Numbered from the stretch's first letter, positions 1-8,869 are shown. The stretch: DNA of 64,000 nucleotides from an uncultured Collinsella sp. (GCA_958443265.1 CAUCKA010000007.1:1-64000), one strand, 5' to 3'. Notes: a model not told the origin generated them from the letters alone. Made by a program: numbers and translations.

Positions 1-33
1 GGTATGTGCCTTGCCGCATTTGGGACAGCGCAT
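1..33 (-). CDS. nrdR: Transcriptional repressor NrdR, N-terminal fragment (cut by window edge)
   Basis: Only the first 11 codons are inside the window. They read MRCPKCGKAHT, the opening of a zinc ribbon (CPxCG), and a good AGGAGG ribosome site lies just upstream of the ATG at 33. NrdR family proteins begin this way and repress ribonucleotide reductase genes through a zinc ribbon plus an ATP-cone domain. The order lexA, LysM protein, nrdR is a familiar actinobacterial arrangement, which supports the call. Another short zinc-ribbon protein cannot be excluded from so little sequence. Confidence 0.6.
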   Translation of the reverse strand, partial: MRCPKCGKAHT

Positions 34-84
34 GGTACCTCCTCTTAAACGATAATAAGGGTACCATGCGGTGCGCGATAATGA

Positions 85-537
85 TTACGAACGATCAGGA
101 ACCTTAAGATGCGCACCGGCGGCGAGCGAACCATGCTCCAGATGATTGACGCTACGGATCATGTCGGAAGTCTCTTGCGTGGAAAGGCCTTCGATTGGAT
201 ATTCTTCGGCAAGCGACCAAAGAGAATCGCCAGGCTGAACGCGAATGGTCTCGTAGGTAATGTTGGAAACGGACTCGGCATACGCGGCGTGACGAGCGCT
301 AAAGACCGACATAGCGAGGACAAAGAAGAGCGTAAGCGCAACGGCGACGGCGACAATCGTCGGAACCTTCGGGGCAACGCGGGCCGGCGCGACTACAGCC
401 TGCTGATTGCGCGCAGGCTTTACGGTCAAAGGCTGAAAGCCGGAGCGGCCACCCTGAACAACCGTAAAAGTGGGTTCTGCAGGCGTCTCGAGCTTAAGGG
501 CGAGGTTTCCCTGGACCATATTCGTTACGTTCATCAT
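85..537 (-). CDS. LysM-domain membrane protein, YneA-like position next to lexA
   Basis: This 150-residue protein has a cytoplasmic proline-rich N-terminus, one membrane helix around residues 58-80 (IVAVAVALTLFFVLAMSVF) and a C-terminal LysM module from about residue 98 (VQPGDSLWSLAEEY...LKVPD) that would bind peptidoglycan outside the cell. It is divergent from lexA and shares the operator-bearing gap. Bacillus YneA, an SOS-induced division inhibitor, has the same place and architecture, so an SOS role is a reasonable inference but is not shown. Two in-frame ATGs start the gene at 537 and 534; GAGAGGAG is better spaced for the second. nrdR lies 51 bp downstream on the same strand. Confidence 0.8.
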   Translation of the reverse strand: MMNVTNMVQGNLALKLETPAEPTFTVVQGGRSGFQPLTVKPARNQQAVVAPARVAPKVPTIVAVAVALTLFFVLAMSVFSARHAAYAESVSNITYETIRVQPGDSLWSLAEEYPIEGLSTQETSDMIRSVNHLEHGSLAAGAHLKVPDRS

Positions 538-605
538 GTTCTCCTCTCGCGTGTTTTGCTGAGAACAGTTTTATCAAGCCGCGCGGACAAAAATGTCTAG
601 CGCGA

Positions 606-674
606 GAACGAATGTTCGGTTATTATTATCTTCGAACAGTTGTTCCTGTCAAGCAAAATTCGAACATTTGTTTG
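606..674. promoter_or_regulatory. Three LexA-type SOS boxes in the LysM/lexA divergent gap
   Basis: Three GAAC-N4-GTTY palindromes sit between the divergent genes: GAACGAATGTTC at 606-617, CGAACAGTTGTTCC at 633-646 and CGAACATTTGTTTG at 661-674. They match the Gram-positive LexA operator (CGAAC-N4-GTTCG). The last one ends 24 bp before the lexA ATG. LexA bound here would control its own gene and the LysM gene together. Confidence 0.85.
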
Positions 675-697
675 ACATGGGTAGAGAGGATGCCCTG

Positions 698-1342
698 ATG
701 GCTCGCAAAATTACCAAGCGTCAGCAGCAAATTTACGACTTCATCAAGGAATATCAGCAGGAGAAGGGTTATCCGCCCAGCGTGCGCGAGATGGCTTCTG
801 CCGTGGGCCTTTCCTCCCCCAGCACCGTGCACGCCCATCTCTCTGCCCTGGAGGCGCGCGGGCTACTCAAGCGCGATGCCACCAAACCGCGCGCCCTGGA
901 ACTCTTTAACGAGGATGGTTCCTCTGTCTCAATTTCTAAATCTGACGAGCCCACCGCACCTCGCGGAACGGTCTCGCTACCGCTCGTTGGTCGCGTCGCG
1001 GCTGGGATTCCCATTCTGGCCGAGCAGAATATCGAAGACACGTTTACTATCCCGACCGAAATCGCCACTGATCAGGGTTCCTTTATCCTTGAGGTGCATG
1101 GGAGCTCAATGATCAATGTCGGCATCTTCAATGGCGATTACATCATCGTCCGTGAACAAAAGAGTGCCATGAACGGCGAAATTGTCGTGGCCATGATTGA
1201 TGGTTCGGCGACCGTCAAGACGTTCTACAAGGAGCAGGGGCGTGTGCGCTTGCAGCCCGAGAACGACACCATGGAACCTATCTATGCACCGAATCCCGTT
1301 ATCCTGGGCAAAGTCGTCGGCTTGATGCGCCGGTTCTCGTAA
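698..1342 (+). CDS. lexA: SOS regulator LexA, self-cleaving repressor
   Basis: The 214-residue product has an N-terminal winged helix (TKRQQQIYDFIKEY, then SVREMASAVGLSSPSTVHAHL) and a C-terminal S24 peptidase fold. The scissile bond is Ala102-Gly103 (RVAAGIP), the nucleophile is Ser137 in GSSM and the general base is Lys174 in ATVKTF. RecA filaments trigger self-cleavage and derepress SOS genes. The open frame extends upstream to 593, but the ATG at 698 has a well-spaced GAGAGGA site and gives the usual LexA start, MxxKxTKRQ. Three operators lie just upstream. The stop overlaps the next gene in TAATG, so the two are probably translationally coupled. Confidence 0.97.
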   Translation: MARKITKRQQQIYDFIKEYQQEKGYPPSVREMASAVGLSSPSTVHAHLSALEARGLLKRDATKPRALELFNEDGSSVSISKSDEPTAPRGTVSLPLVGRVAAGIPILAEQNIEDTFTIPTEIATDQGSFILEVHGSSMINVGIFNGDYIIVREQKSAMNGEIVVAMIDGSATVKTFYKEQGRVRLQPENDTMEPIYAPNPVILGKVVGLMRRFS

Positions 1343-2046
1343 TGCAAAAACGCATAACCATATTTGATACCGTCCGCGGGTTTACGATGATTTCTATGGC
1401 AGGTTTTCACGCTTGCTATGATCTCGCCTACCTGTACGGCTGGGATATGCCCTGGTTTACCCAGTCAGTCTTTCAAGACATCTGGCGCGCCAGCATCAGC
1501 TGGGTATTTTTGTTTATCGCCGGTTGGATGTGCACCCTTTCGCGCAACAATATCAAACGTGCCGCCAAATACGCCTTAGCAGCACTCGTTGTCTGGTTGG
1601 CAACAACACTTGTCTCAGTCGACGATTCGGTTAATTTTGGCATCATCTACTGCATGGCCGCATGCACCGGCATCGTAGCGTTGACCGATCCCGTCCTTAA
1701 GAAGATAACGGCGAGATGGGGCATGCCCCTATGCCTTATGTTGTTCGCAATCACCTTGAGCATCCCCAAAACGATCTACCCTGTCCCCTACCTGGCGTGG
1801 CTGGGATTTCCGAGCCCTGGGTTTATCTCAGGTGATTACTACCCCATCATCCCGTTTATCTTTATGTATCTTGCAGGATACTTCGCCGCACACATAGCGC
1901 AGGGAATCGATAAGACCGTCCCTAGCTGGGCCTACGCCAACCCCCTGCCGGCGCTCGCCAGCCTTGGACGTCACGCTCTCCCCTTTTATCTGCTGCATCA
2001 GCCCATCATTCTGGGCATTTTAGAGCTCGTCTACTCGGTGCGATAA
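1342..2046 (+). CDS. DUF1624 / heparan-alpha-glucosaminide N-acetyltransferase-like membrane protein
   Basis: This 234-residue integral membrane protein has about six or seven hydrophobic helices. It opens with the family signature I-x-x-F-D-x-x-R-G (ITIFDTVRGFTMISM) followed by FHACYDL. Members of DUF1624, related to the acyltransferase-3 and HGSNAT group, are thought to move acyl groups across the membrane; no substrate is known here. The gene starts inside the lexA stop codon (TAATG), so it is likely cotranscribed with lexA and may be SOS controlled. Its last 16 bases overlap the 3' end of the convergent hflX gene. Confidence 0.75.
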   Translation: MQKRITIFDTVRGFTMISMAGFHACYDLAYLYGWDMPWFTQSVFQDIWRASISWVFLFIAGWMCTLSRNNIKRAAKYALAALVVWLATTLVSVDDSVNFGIIYCMAACTGIVALTDPVLKKITARWGMPLCLMLFAITLSIPKTIYPVPYLAWLGFPSPGFISGDYYPIIPFIFMYLAGYFAAHIAQGIDKTVPSWAYANPLPALASLGRHALPFYLLHQPIILGILELVYSVR

Positions 2047-3320
2047 CGCTCGAGCCGCGGTGCAATACGAGCCGGCAACTTCGCCACAATGCGAACGCCG
2101 TCCTCGAGATATTCCTCATGCAGAAGGGTTCCCTGCTCATGCACCAGCGTGATGAGAGCGCCCTCACGATACGGGATATCAGCGGAGAGCAACACATCGG
2201 TGGCAGCTGCCTCGCGAGCAATCCGGTCGACGAGATCGTCGAGCCCCTCGCCCGTTTGGGCCGAGAATAGAACGGCCTCCGGATAGCGACGACGGAAACT
2301 CAATCGATCGACGCTATCGAGAAGATCGATTTTATTGAACACCGTAAGCGTTAAACGCTCTCCGGCGCCGATCTCATCAAGCACGCGGTCGACAGCCTCC
2401 AGCTGCCGCTCATAATCCTCGTCAGACGCATCTACGACTTTGAGAATTAGATCGGCACCCAACACCTCGGAAAGCGTCGATTTAAAGGCATCGACCAGAC
2501 CATGCGGCAGTTTTTGAATAAAGCCGACGGTATCGGTAATCGTCATGCCGCGACCGCCGGGCAGGCGATACGAGCGCGTCGTCGGATCGAGCGTAGCAAA
2601 CAGCTTGTCCTGCGAAAGTACCGTAGAGCCGGTCAGACGATTGAGCAACGTCGATTTACCGGCATTGGTATAACCGGCTAACGCGACGCGAAACGCCGGT
2701 GACTCAATGCGGCTCTTGGATTGAACATCGCGGCGCTGTTCAACCTGCTTGAGCTCACGACGAAGCGCAGCGATCTTATTACGAATGAGGCGACGGTCGA
2801 CCTCGAGCTGACTTTCGCCCTGACCAAAACGTGAGCCGATGCCGCCGCGCGTCTGCTCCTTGGCGAGATGGCTCCACATGCCACGCAGGCGAGGCAACAA
2901 ATATTGAAGCTGTGCCAGCTGTACCTGCAGGCGTCCCTCACGCGTCTGAGCATGCAGGCCAAAGATATCGAGAATCAACGCCGTACGGTCGATAATCTTA
3001 ATCGGTTCGCCCACGGCTTTCTCCAGATAGGACTGCTGCGAGGGCGTTAAATCGTCGTCGAAGATAACAACATCAGCATCCATGCGATGCACGAGCCCGC
3101 ATAGTTCCTCAACCTTACCGGAGCCGATAAAAGATTTTGGATACGGCTTAACCAGACGCTGTGACAAACGCGCCACGCACTGGGCGCCAGCCGTATGGGC
3201 CAGGCGCTCAAGCTCGTCAAGCGAACGATCGAGCGGCCAGGCGTTATCGCGCCACTCAACTCCGACAAGAACGGCACGTTCGGGCTCAGGCGCCGTGGGA
3301 ACGAGGGGAAACCGAGCCAT
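2031..3320 (-). CDS. hflX: GTPase HflX, ribosome-associated
   Basis: The 429-residue product has the HflX N-terminal domain (VGSGKVEEL-like SGKVEELCGL near 67-76, VVIFDDDLTPSQQ near 84-96), the Gly-rich linker GGIGSRFGQGE (159-169), a coiled-coil segment, and a TRAFAC G domain with Walker A GYTNAGKS (216-223), DTVGF (G3) and NKID (G4). HflX splits stalled or hibernating 70S ribosomes during stress. The ATG overlaps the miaA stop codon as TAATG, giving a miaB-miaA-hflX string like the miaA-hfq-hflX order of other bacteria, without hfq. The gene runs 16 bp into the convergent neighbour and I see no terminator between them. Confidence 0.95.
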   Translation of the reverse strand: MARFPLVPTAPEPERAVLVGVEWRDNAWPLDRSLDELERLAHTAGAQCVARLSQRLVKPYPKSFIGSGKVEELCGLVHRMDADVVIFDDDLTPSQQSYLEKAVGEPIKIIDRTALILDIFGLHAQTREGRLQVQLAQLQYLLPRLRGMWSHLAKEQTRGGIGSRFGQGESQLEVDRRLIRNKIAALRRELKQVEQRRDVQSKSRIESPAFRVALAGYTNAGKSTLLNRLTGSTVLSQDKLFATLDPTTRSYRLPGGRGMTITDTVGFIQKLPHGLVDAFKSTLSEVLGADLILKVVDASDEDYERQLEAVDRVLDEIGAGERLTLTVFNKIDLLDSVDRLSFRRRYPEAVLFSAQTGEGLDDLVDRIAREAAATDVLLSADIPYREGALITLVHEQGTLLHEEYLEDGVRIVAKLPARIAPRLERYRTE

Positions 3321-4258
3321 TAGGCCGCCTCGATACGATGAAGGATATCCTCAACGACCTCATCGATCGTAAACTCGTCCATATCGAACCACACGATGCG
3401 GTCATCGCGTTTAAACCACGAAAGCTGACGCTTGGCATAGCGACGCGAACGCATCTTGATGAGTTCACGAGCCTTATCCATAGAAATCACGCCGTCAAAG
3501 GCATCGATAATCTCTTTATAGCCAATCGCCTGCATCGACGTCAGGGCATCTCCCAGCCCCTGGTCCATAAGACCACGGACCTCATCGACAAGACCCTGCT
3601 CAAACATCAGATCGACGCGCAGATTAATGCGCTCGTAGAGCACCTCGCGATTACGCGTCAAACCAAACCATAGGGCATGATAATGCTCGCGCGGAACACT
3701 AAACTGACTTTTTTTCTGTGCATAGGAGATACCATCATCATTCATCTCGAGCGCACGAATCACACGGCGCACGTTATGGGGATGAATAACAGCAGCCGAT
3801 TCTGGATCGCGCTCGGCAAGCAAGGCATGCAGTTCTTCCTCGCCAATACGCTCGGCAAGCTCCTGATAGCCCGCACGACGATCGTCCTCAAGTTCACCCG
3901 AGGGAAAGTCCATCTCATCGAGGGCGGCCTTGAGATACAGCCCCGTACCTCCGCAAAAAACCGGCAGGCAACCCGAACCAAGGAGACGTTCAACATGCGC
4001 GCGAGCGTCGGCCTGATAAAGCGCAGCAGAATATGCCACACCCGGCTCTACAATGTCGACGAGACGCAGCGGCGCCGTGCACTCATCGGGCGCCATCTTT
4101 GCGGTACCGATGTCCATGCCGCGATAGATTTGCATCGCATCGCACGACAGCACTTCGGACGAAAGACGAGCTGCCAAACGGTCGGCAACATCACTCTTAC
4201 CAACCGCCGTCGGACCGACGATCGCAACGGCGGAAAGACCTGACCCGGGAGAAACCAT
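3320..4258 (-). CDS. miaA: tRNA dimethylallyltransferase MiaA
   Basis: MiaA transfers a dimethylallyl group to N6 of A37 in tRNAs that read UNN codons. The 312-residue protein shows the P-loop GPTAVGKS (15-22), the catalytic LSCDAMQIYRGMDIGTAK region and the later CGGTGLYLKA motif. Length is normal. It overlaps miaB by one base (TAATG) and precedes hflX with the same kind of overlap. Its product is the substrate for MiaB, encoded directly upstream, so two consecutive steps of one tRNA modification are coupled here. Confidence 0.97.
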   Translation of the reverse strand: MVSPGSGLSAVAIVGPTAVGKSDVADRLAARLSSEVLSCDAMQIYRGMDIGTAKMAPDECTAPLRLVDIVEPGVAYSAALYQADARAHVERLLGSGCLPVFCGGTGLYLKAALDEMDFPSGELEDDRRAGYQELAERIGEEELHALLAERDPESAAVIHPHNVRRVIRALEMNDDGISYAQKKSQFSVPREHYHALWFGLTRNREVLYERINLRVDLMFEQGLVDEVRGLMDQGLGDALTSMQAIGYKEIIDAFDGVISMDKARELIKMRSRRYAKRQLSWFKRDDRIVWFDMDEFTIDEVVEDILHRIEAA

Positions 4259-5634
4259 TAGCGCGGCTCGCCCACAACGGAGCCGGACAAATACCAGGTC
4301 TTGGCAACGTCAACGTCAACATCAACGATCTTGCCAACAAGCTGATCGATGCTGTAACCCTCGGGGATAGGCGCATGCACGGTCTGATTCTTGGGACTCT
4401 TGCCCAGCAGGACCGCGTCGTTCTTTTTACTCGTTCCCTCAATGAGCGCCGGAACCACAGTATGAAGCTCACCCTGGTTATACTCGTGTGCCGTGGTCTC
4501 GATAACCTTAACCAGACGGTTGAAACGCTCGAGAATAACCTCATGCGGCGTAGGATCGTCAATCTCGGCGGCCGGGGTACCGGCGCGCTTGGAATAGATG
4601 AAGGTATAGGCCTGAGCATAGCGGACCGTCTCGGCAAGTGAGAGCGTCTGCTCAAAGTCTTCTTCAGTCTCGCCCGGGAAGCCAACGATAATGTCGGTCG
4701 AGAGCGCGATATCGGGCATGCGGTTGCGAATGCGATCGACAAGGCCCAGATAGTCCTCGCGTGTATAACGGCGATTCATCTCTTTGAGGATCCGCGTCGA
4801 ACCGGACTGGACGGCCAAGTGCAGCTGCGGCATAACAGCAGGCGTCTCGGCCATGGCGTCGATGGTCTCGGGCAGCAGGTCCTTGGGATGCGAAGACGTA
4901 AAGAAGATGCGCTCCACGCCCGTATCGCCCACGGCACGCAGCAGATCGGCAAAACGCGGCTTGCCAAACAGATCGCGACCATATGAGTTAACGTTTTGGC
5001 CCAACAGCGTAATCTCACGCACGCCCTGGCGTACCAAACCGGTCACCTCGTCGACAATCTCCTCGAAGGGGCGGCTCTTTTCGCGACCACGCACGTACGG
5101 CACGATGCAATAGGTGCAGAAATTATTGCAGCCTGTCATGATGGGCACCCAGGCGTGATACTGAGTCTCGCGATGCCACGGCATGCTCATGGCATCCGTA
5201 TCCTCATGCTCATTGGTGCGGATATGACGCTTACCATCAAGGAACGCCTCGGCAATGAGCTCGGCCACATGCGCGATGGAATGTGTACCGAAGATGACGT
5301 TGACGTTATCGACGTTGGTGAGCAGGCCCTCGCCATCGCGCTGCGCGATGCAACCGCCAACGGCAACCACGCGCTTGCCCGAAGGCGAAGGCGGCAGGCT
5401 TTTACAGGAATTGCACTGACCGTACAGGCGAGTATCGGCGGCCTCGCGCACGCAGCACGTCATGAAGACAACGATATCGGCATGCGCAGGATCGAGCGCC
5501 ATGAGGCAGCCATATGAATCAAGCAGACCGCTCACACGCTCGGAGTCGTGCTGATTCATCTGGCAGCCAAAGGTGCGGATAAAGTAGGTTTTACCGGCAA
5601 GAATATCGCGTACGGAACGCTGGTCCATGTGCAT
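4258..5634 (-). CDS. miaB: tRNA-2-methylthio-N6-dimethylallyladenosine synthase MiaB
   Basis: MiaB is a radical-SAM methylthiotransferase that converts i6A37 to ms2i6A37 in tRNA. Of its 458 residues, C24, C60 and C95 ligate the auxiliary 4Fe-4S cluster in the N-terminal UPF0004 domain. C169, C173 and C176 (CNNFCTYC) ligate the SAM cluster. A TRAM domain follows at the C-terminus (HTVVPALIEGTS...). The start at 5634 has a second in-frame ATG two codons later with slightly better spacing from AGGA. It lies about 40 bp downstream of spoVS on the same strand. Confidence 0.97.
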   Translation of the reverse strand: MHMDQRSVRDILAGKTYFIRTFGCQMNQHDSERVSGLLDSYGCLMALDPAHADIVVFMTCCVREAADTRLYGQCNSCKSLPPSPSGKRVVAVGGCIAQRDGEGLLTNVDNVNVIFGTHSIAHVAELIAEAFLDGKRHIRTNEHEDTDAMSMPWHRETQYHAWVPIMTGCNNFCTYCIVPYVRGREKSRPFEEIVDEVTGLVRQGVREITLLGQNVNSYGRDLFGKPRFADLLRAVGDTGVERIFFTSSHPKDLLPETIDAMAETPAVMPQLHLAVQSGSTRILKEMNRRYTREDYLGLVDRIRNRMPDIALSTDIIVGFPGETEEDFEQTLSLAETVRYAQAYTFIYSKRAGTPAAEIDDPTPHEVILERFNRLVKVIETTAHEYNQGELHTVVPALIEGTSKKNDAVLLGKSPKNQTVHAPIPEGYSIDQLVGKIVDVDVDVAKTWYLSGSVVGEPR

Positions 5635-5673
5635 AAGTCCTAACGACGGGGAGCGAAACGAGGCAAGCAGAAG

Positions 5674-5991
5674 CTATGCCACAGGCTTAACATCATCCAT
5701 GACGACGTTATCCATAGTAGCTCGATTGATCTGGTGAACATAGATAGAAAGGCGGATGGCCGTGCGCGACTCCCCGTTAATGAGGATGTCGGAGAACACG
5801 GGCGCGCAGGAAATATCAAAACCGGTTGGAATCAAAAAACCGCGCGCGATAGCCACGGCCTTAATGGCCTGGTTGACGGCACCGGCGCCGACACACTGGA
5901 TGTTGACGGGTACACCATCCTTGACCATGCCGGCGATGGCGCCGGCAACGGACGCGGGCGATGATTTGCTTGATACCTTCAGGCAATCCAT
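5674..5991 (-). CDS. spoVS: Stage V sporulation protein S (SpoVS)
   Basis: The 105-residue protein contains the core SpoVS/Alba-like sequence: LKVSSKSSPASVAGAIAG, then VNIQCVGAGAVNQAIKA, IARGFL and a C-terminal RLSIYVH strand. In Bacillus SpoVS affects spore coat and septation; it is also widespread in non-sporulating bacteria with no settled function. I chose the ATG at 5991 because GCAGGAG lies 7 bp upstream and the family begins here; the longer frame to 6066 has no homologous sequence. It sits between the GHKL ATPase gene and miaB, the string headed by rny. Confidence 0.93.
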   Translation of the reverse strand: MDCLKVSSKSSPASVAGAIAGMVKDGVPVNIQCVGAGAVNQAIKAVAIARGFLIPTGFDISCAPVFSDILINGESRTAIRLSIYVHQINRATMDNVVMDDVKPVA

Positions 5992-6065
5992 GAAGAAACT
6001 CCTGCATTTAAAAGTACGTTTTAACTGCAATAACTGTATCGTACCGAGTGGACTCGGTAAAGGCA

Positions 6066-7151
6066 CTATTCCTCTTTGGCAAGATCAAAGGTCACGGTGA
6101 TTCGATCACGCGAAACACGGATCTTTGGGTCACCGCAAAGGTTGAGATAGTACCGGGCGGCAAGGTCATTAAAGTCGCGCTCCACAGCACGCGAAAACTG
6201 TGCCATGTCATCCTTGGCAATACGTAGCCCGCGACGATCCTTCGCGAGATCGACAGGAGCCGGCGCATGCGAGGACGAATCACGCTCGCGCAGCAGACGC
6301 GCGGTCACACCGCGAACGGGCTTAATCTGCCCTGCCAAAATGCGATGGGCCGTGCGCTCGGACATCTCAAGACCCAAACCCGAACAAATACGGATAAAGT
6401 CCTCGGCATCAGAAGCAAGGCCTAAACGATCGACAACCGGAAGCTCGCTCTCGTCATCAATGAACAGGAGACGAGACGTATCGAGCCGACTTGACGCTTG
6501 AGCATAAAGGGTCGCGGCAATCTCAGACGGAGAACCGAGATAGACATCGCAACCACGCAACTCCTCGAGCGCAAACTCACAAGCAGCGCGAATAATATTA
6601 TGTGGACCGCGAGCGCAGACATAACGTCCGTCCTCATCCTTGACGGCCTGGGGCCAGCTGGACTGATCGGCACGCTCACTGAGGCGGTCGGCCGCAACGC
6701 TCACCTTGAAGGCTGAACCAAGATCGACGCCGGACGTGACCACACGGGCCTCGTCGGCGTTCTGCTTAATCGAAAACAATGCCATGCCACGACCGTGAAC
6801 GCCCCAACGGTCCATCTTCATGCTCTCGAGCTTGGAGGTAACGCGGGCATCAAAGATTCGCTCTTGCATATCCTGCGGAACGCCAGAACCGTTATCCAGA
6901 AAGACAAGCGTGCGGACGCCATCTTCCTTGGTCGTGGCGAGATAGACCTTGTCGGCGCCGGCATCGCGAGCATTACGGAGCATTTCGATGACGATGTCCT
7001 CGACATGCTGAATGTCGTGCTTAGCCTGGCGCCGCTCGGCCTCCGAAACGCGGAGGCGGACATACCCCTCGCCAAGGTTCTCCTCGACGCGAAGGTTGCC
7101 CTCCCCCGACATCGACGCGATAAATGAGATGAGCTCGTTCGCGTCGCTCAT
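6066..7151 (-). CDS. GHKL-type ATPase domain protein of unknown function
   Basis: The N-terminal third of this 361-residue soluble protein is a Bergerat ATP-binding fold. The N box is at 51-62 (EDIVIEMLRNAR), the G1 box is D86-x-G-x-G (DNGSG) and the G2 box is GVHGRGMA (117-124). It lacks the dimerisation and phosphoacceptor histidine of a sensor kinase and shows no MutL or Hsp90 middle domain that I recognise. The remainder (about 190-361) matches nothing I can name. It starts one base after the rny stop and is followed by spoVS, so it is very likely cotranscribed with RNase Y. An ATP-dependent switch linked to RNA or nucleoid functions is only a guess. Confidence 0.7.
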   Translation of the reverse strand: MSDANELISFIASMSGEGNLRVEENLGEGYVRLRVSEAERRQAKHDIQHVEDIVIEMLRNARDAGADKVYLATTKEDGVRTLVFLDNGSGVPQDMQERIFDARVTSKLESMKMDRWGVHGRGMALFSIKQNADEARVVTSGVDLGSAFKVSVAADRLSERADQSSWPQAVKDEDGRYVCARGPHNIIRAACEFALEELRGCDVYLGSPSEIAATLYAQASSRLDTSRLLFIDDESELPVVDRLGLASDAEDFIRICSGLGLEMSERTAHRILAGQIKPVRGVTARLLRERDSSSHAPAPVDLAKDRRGLRIAKDDMAQFSRAVERDFNDLAARYYLNLCGDPKIRVSRDRITVTFDLAKEE

Positions 7152-7152
7152 G

Positions 7153-8703
7153 TTATTTAGCGATATCGACAGCGCGGCTCTCGCGAATCACGACGACGCG
7201 CACCTGACCGGGATACTCCATCTCTTCCTCGATCTGATGGGCGATATCGTGAGCCAGAACCGTGGACTGGGCATCGGAGATCTTGTCCGGCTGGACCATG
7301 ACGTGGACCTCGCGACCGGCCTGCATGGCATAGGTACGTTCGACGCCGTCATGGGAGTTGGCGATCTCCTCGAGCTTCTCAAGACGCTTGATGTAGTTCT
7401 CGGCAGACTCGCGACGGGCACCGGGGCGAGAGGCAGAGACAGCATCGGCAGCCTGCACCAGGACATCGAGCACCGTGTTGGGGTCGACATCGGCATGGTG
7501 AGCCTCAATAGCGTGGACGATAACGGGCTTCTCGCCATAACGGCGGGCAAGCTCGGCGCCGATGACGGCATGCGGGCCCTCGACGTCGTGGTCGATTGCC
7601 TTGCCCAGGTCATGAAGCAGGCCGGCGCGCTTGGCGGTCACAACGTCCAGGCCAAGCTCGGAAGCCATCACGCCGCACAGATCAGAGACCTCGAGGGAAT
7701 GCTGAAGCACGTTCTGACCAAACGAGGTACGGTAACGCAGGGCACCAAGGGTCTTGACGATCTCGGGGTGCAGATCGTGGATGCCGGTATCGAAGGCAGC
7801 CTGCTCGCCAGCCTCGCGCACGCGCTGCTGAACCAGGTCGGCGGCCTTGTGATACATCTCCTCGATACGGGCAGGGTGAATGCGGCCGTCGGCGATGAGG
7901 TTCTCGAGGGCGACACGGGCGGTCTCACGACGGACCGGGTCGAAGCTCGAAAGAACGACGGTCTCGGGCGTGTCGTCGATCACGAGGTTGACGCCGGAAA
8001 CCTGCTCGAAGGTCCGGATGTTGCGACCCTCGCGACCGATGATACGGCCCTTGAGGTCATCAGAGGGAATGTGCACGGAGGTAACGGTGACCTCGGCAGT
8101 GTGGTCGGCAGCGCAGCGCTGAATCGCCAGAGACAGAATCTCCTGGGCGGTCTTGTGGCACTCGGCGCGAACCTGCTGCTCGGATTCGCGAATGATCGTG
8201 GCGGCCTCGTGGGTGACCTCGCCGCGAACCTTATCGAGGAGCTCCTTGTGGGCGTCCTCGCGGGTAAGGTCGGCGATACGCTCGAGCTCGGAGGTCTGCT
8301 TTGCGCAGAGCTCCTCGAGCTCACGGGAGCGCTTCTCGACCTGACCGGCCTGGCTGGACAGCTGATGCTCGCGCTTGTCGAGAGCGTCGTTGCGGCGATC
8401 GAGGGATTCCTCGCGCTGCATCACGCGGTTCTCGAGCGTACGAATCTCGTTCTTACGCTGCTTGTCCTCGGCCTCGGCGGCCTGCTTGTTCTTGATGATC
8501 TCCTCTTTAGCCTCGAGCAGAGCCTCTTTTTTGAGGGTCTCGGCCTGACGCTTGGCATCACCGATCAGGGACTCAGCCTGTGCGCGTGCCGACTGGATTT
8601 TTTCGTCGGCCTCGTGAAGACTACCCTGCTTGGCGGTGCGCATGTAGGCAATGGCGGCGATGGCACCCAAAACGATGCCAACGAGCGCTGCGATGATAGG
8701 CAT
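7153..8703 (-). CDS. rny: Ribonuclease Y, membrane-anchored endoribonuclease
   Basis: RNase Y initiates mRNA decay at the membrane. The 516-residue protein has an N-terminal membrane helix (IIAALVGIVLGAIAAIAYM), a long charged coiled coil (about 25-200), a KH domain (KGRIIGREGRNIR) and an HD domain with HDLGKAIDHD and the later HAIEAHHAD. The start is set at the ATG at 8703, with AAGGAG five bases upstream; the GTG two codons earlier touches that site and is unlikely. A canonical promoter lies about 170 bp upstream. RNase J, PNPase and YbeY are encoded elsewhere in this window. Confidence 0.97.
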   Translation of the reverse strand: MPIIAALVGIVLGAIAAIAYMRTAKQGSLHEADEKIQSARAQAESLIGDAKRQAETLKKEALLEAKEEIIKNKQAAEAEDKQRKNEIRTLENRVMQREESLDRRNDALDKREHQLSSQAGQVEKRSRELEELCAKQTSELERIADLTREDAHKELLDKVRGEVTHEAATIIRESEQQVRAECHKTAQEILSLAIQRCAADHTAEVTVTSVHIPSDDLKGRIIGREGRNIRTFEQVSGVNLVIDDTPETVVLSSFDPVRRETARVALENLIADGRIHPARIEEMYHKAADLVQQRVREAGEQAAFDTGIHDLHPEIVKTLGALRYRTSFGQNVLQHSLEVSDLCGVMASELGLDVVTAKRAGLLHDLGKAIDHDVEGPHAVIGAELARRYGEKPVIVHAIEAHHADVDPNTVLDVLVQAADAVSASRPGARRESAENYIKRLEKLEEIANSHDGVERTYAMQAGREVHVMVQPDKISDAQSTVLAHDIAHQIEEEMEYPGQVRVVVIRESRAVDIAK

Positions 8704-8869
8704 GCTCACTCCTTTTTATGGATTCGTTACACAACAAAGCGAACCGTCCTTACGAACGGCTCGCGACATTTGAGTAATATGGGCGCAGCTTATGCGGGTC
8801 GGATACAGATAAACATATAAACAAACTCATCACAGATGAGCACATATCACAAAGCAAATGACAGTGTTT

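Noticed and set aside
7012..8820. A 602-codon plus-strand frame opposite rny
   Set aside because: Shadow of rny; no domain and no ribosome site.
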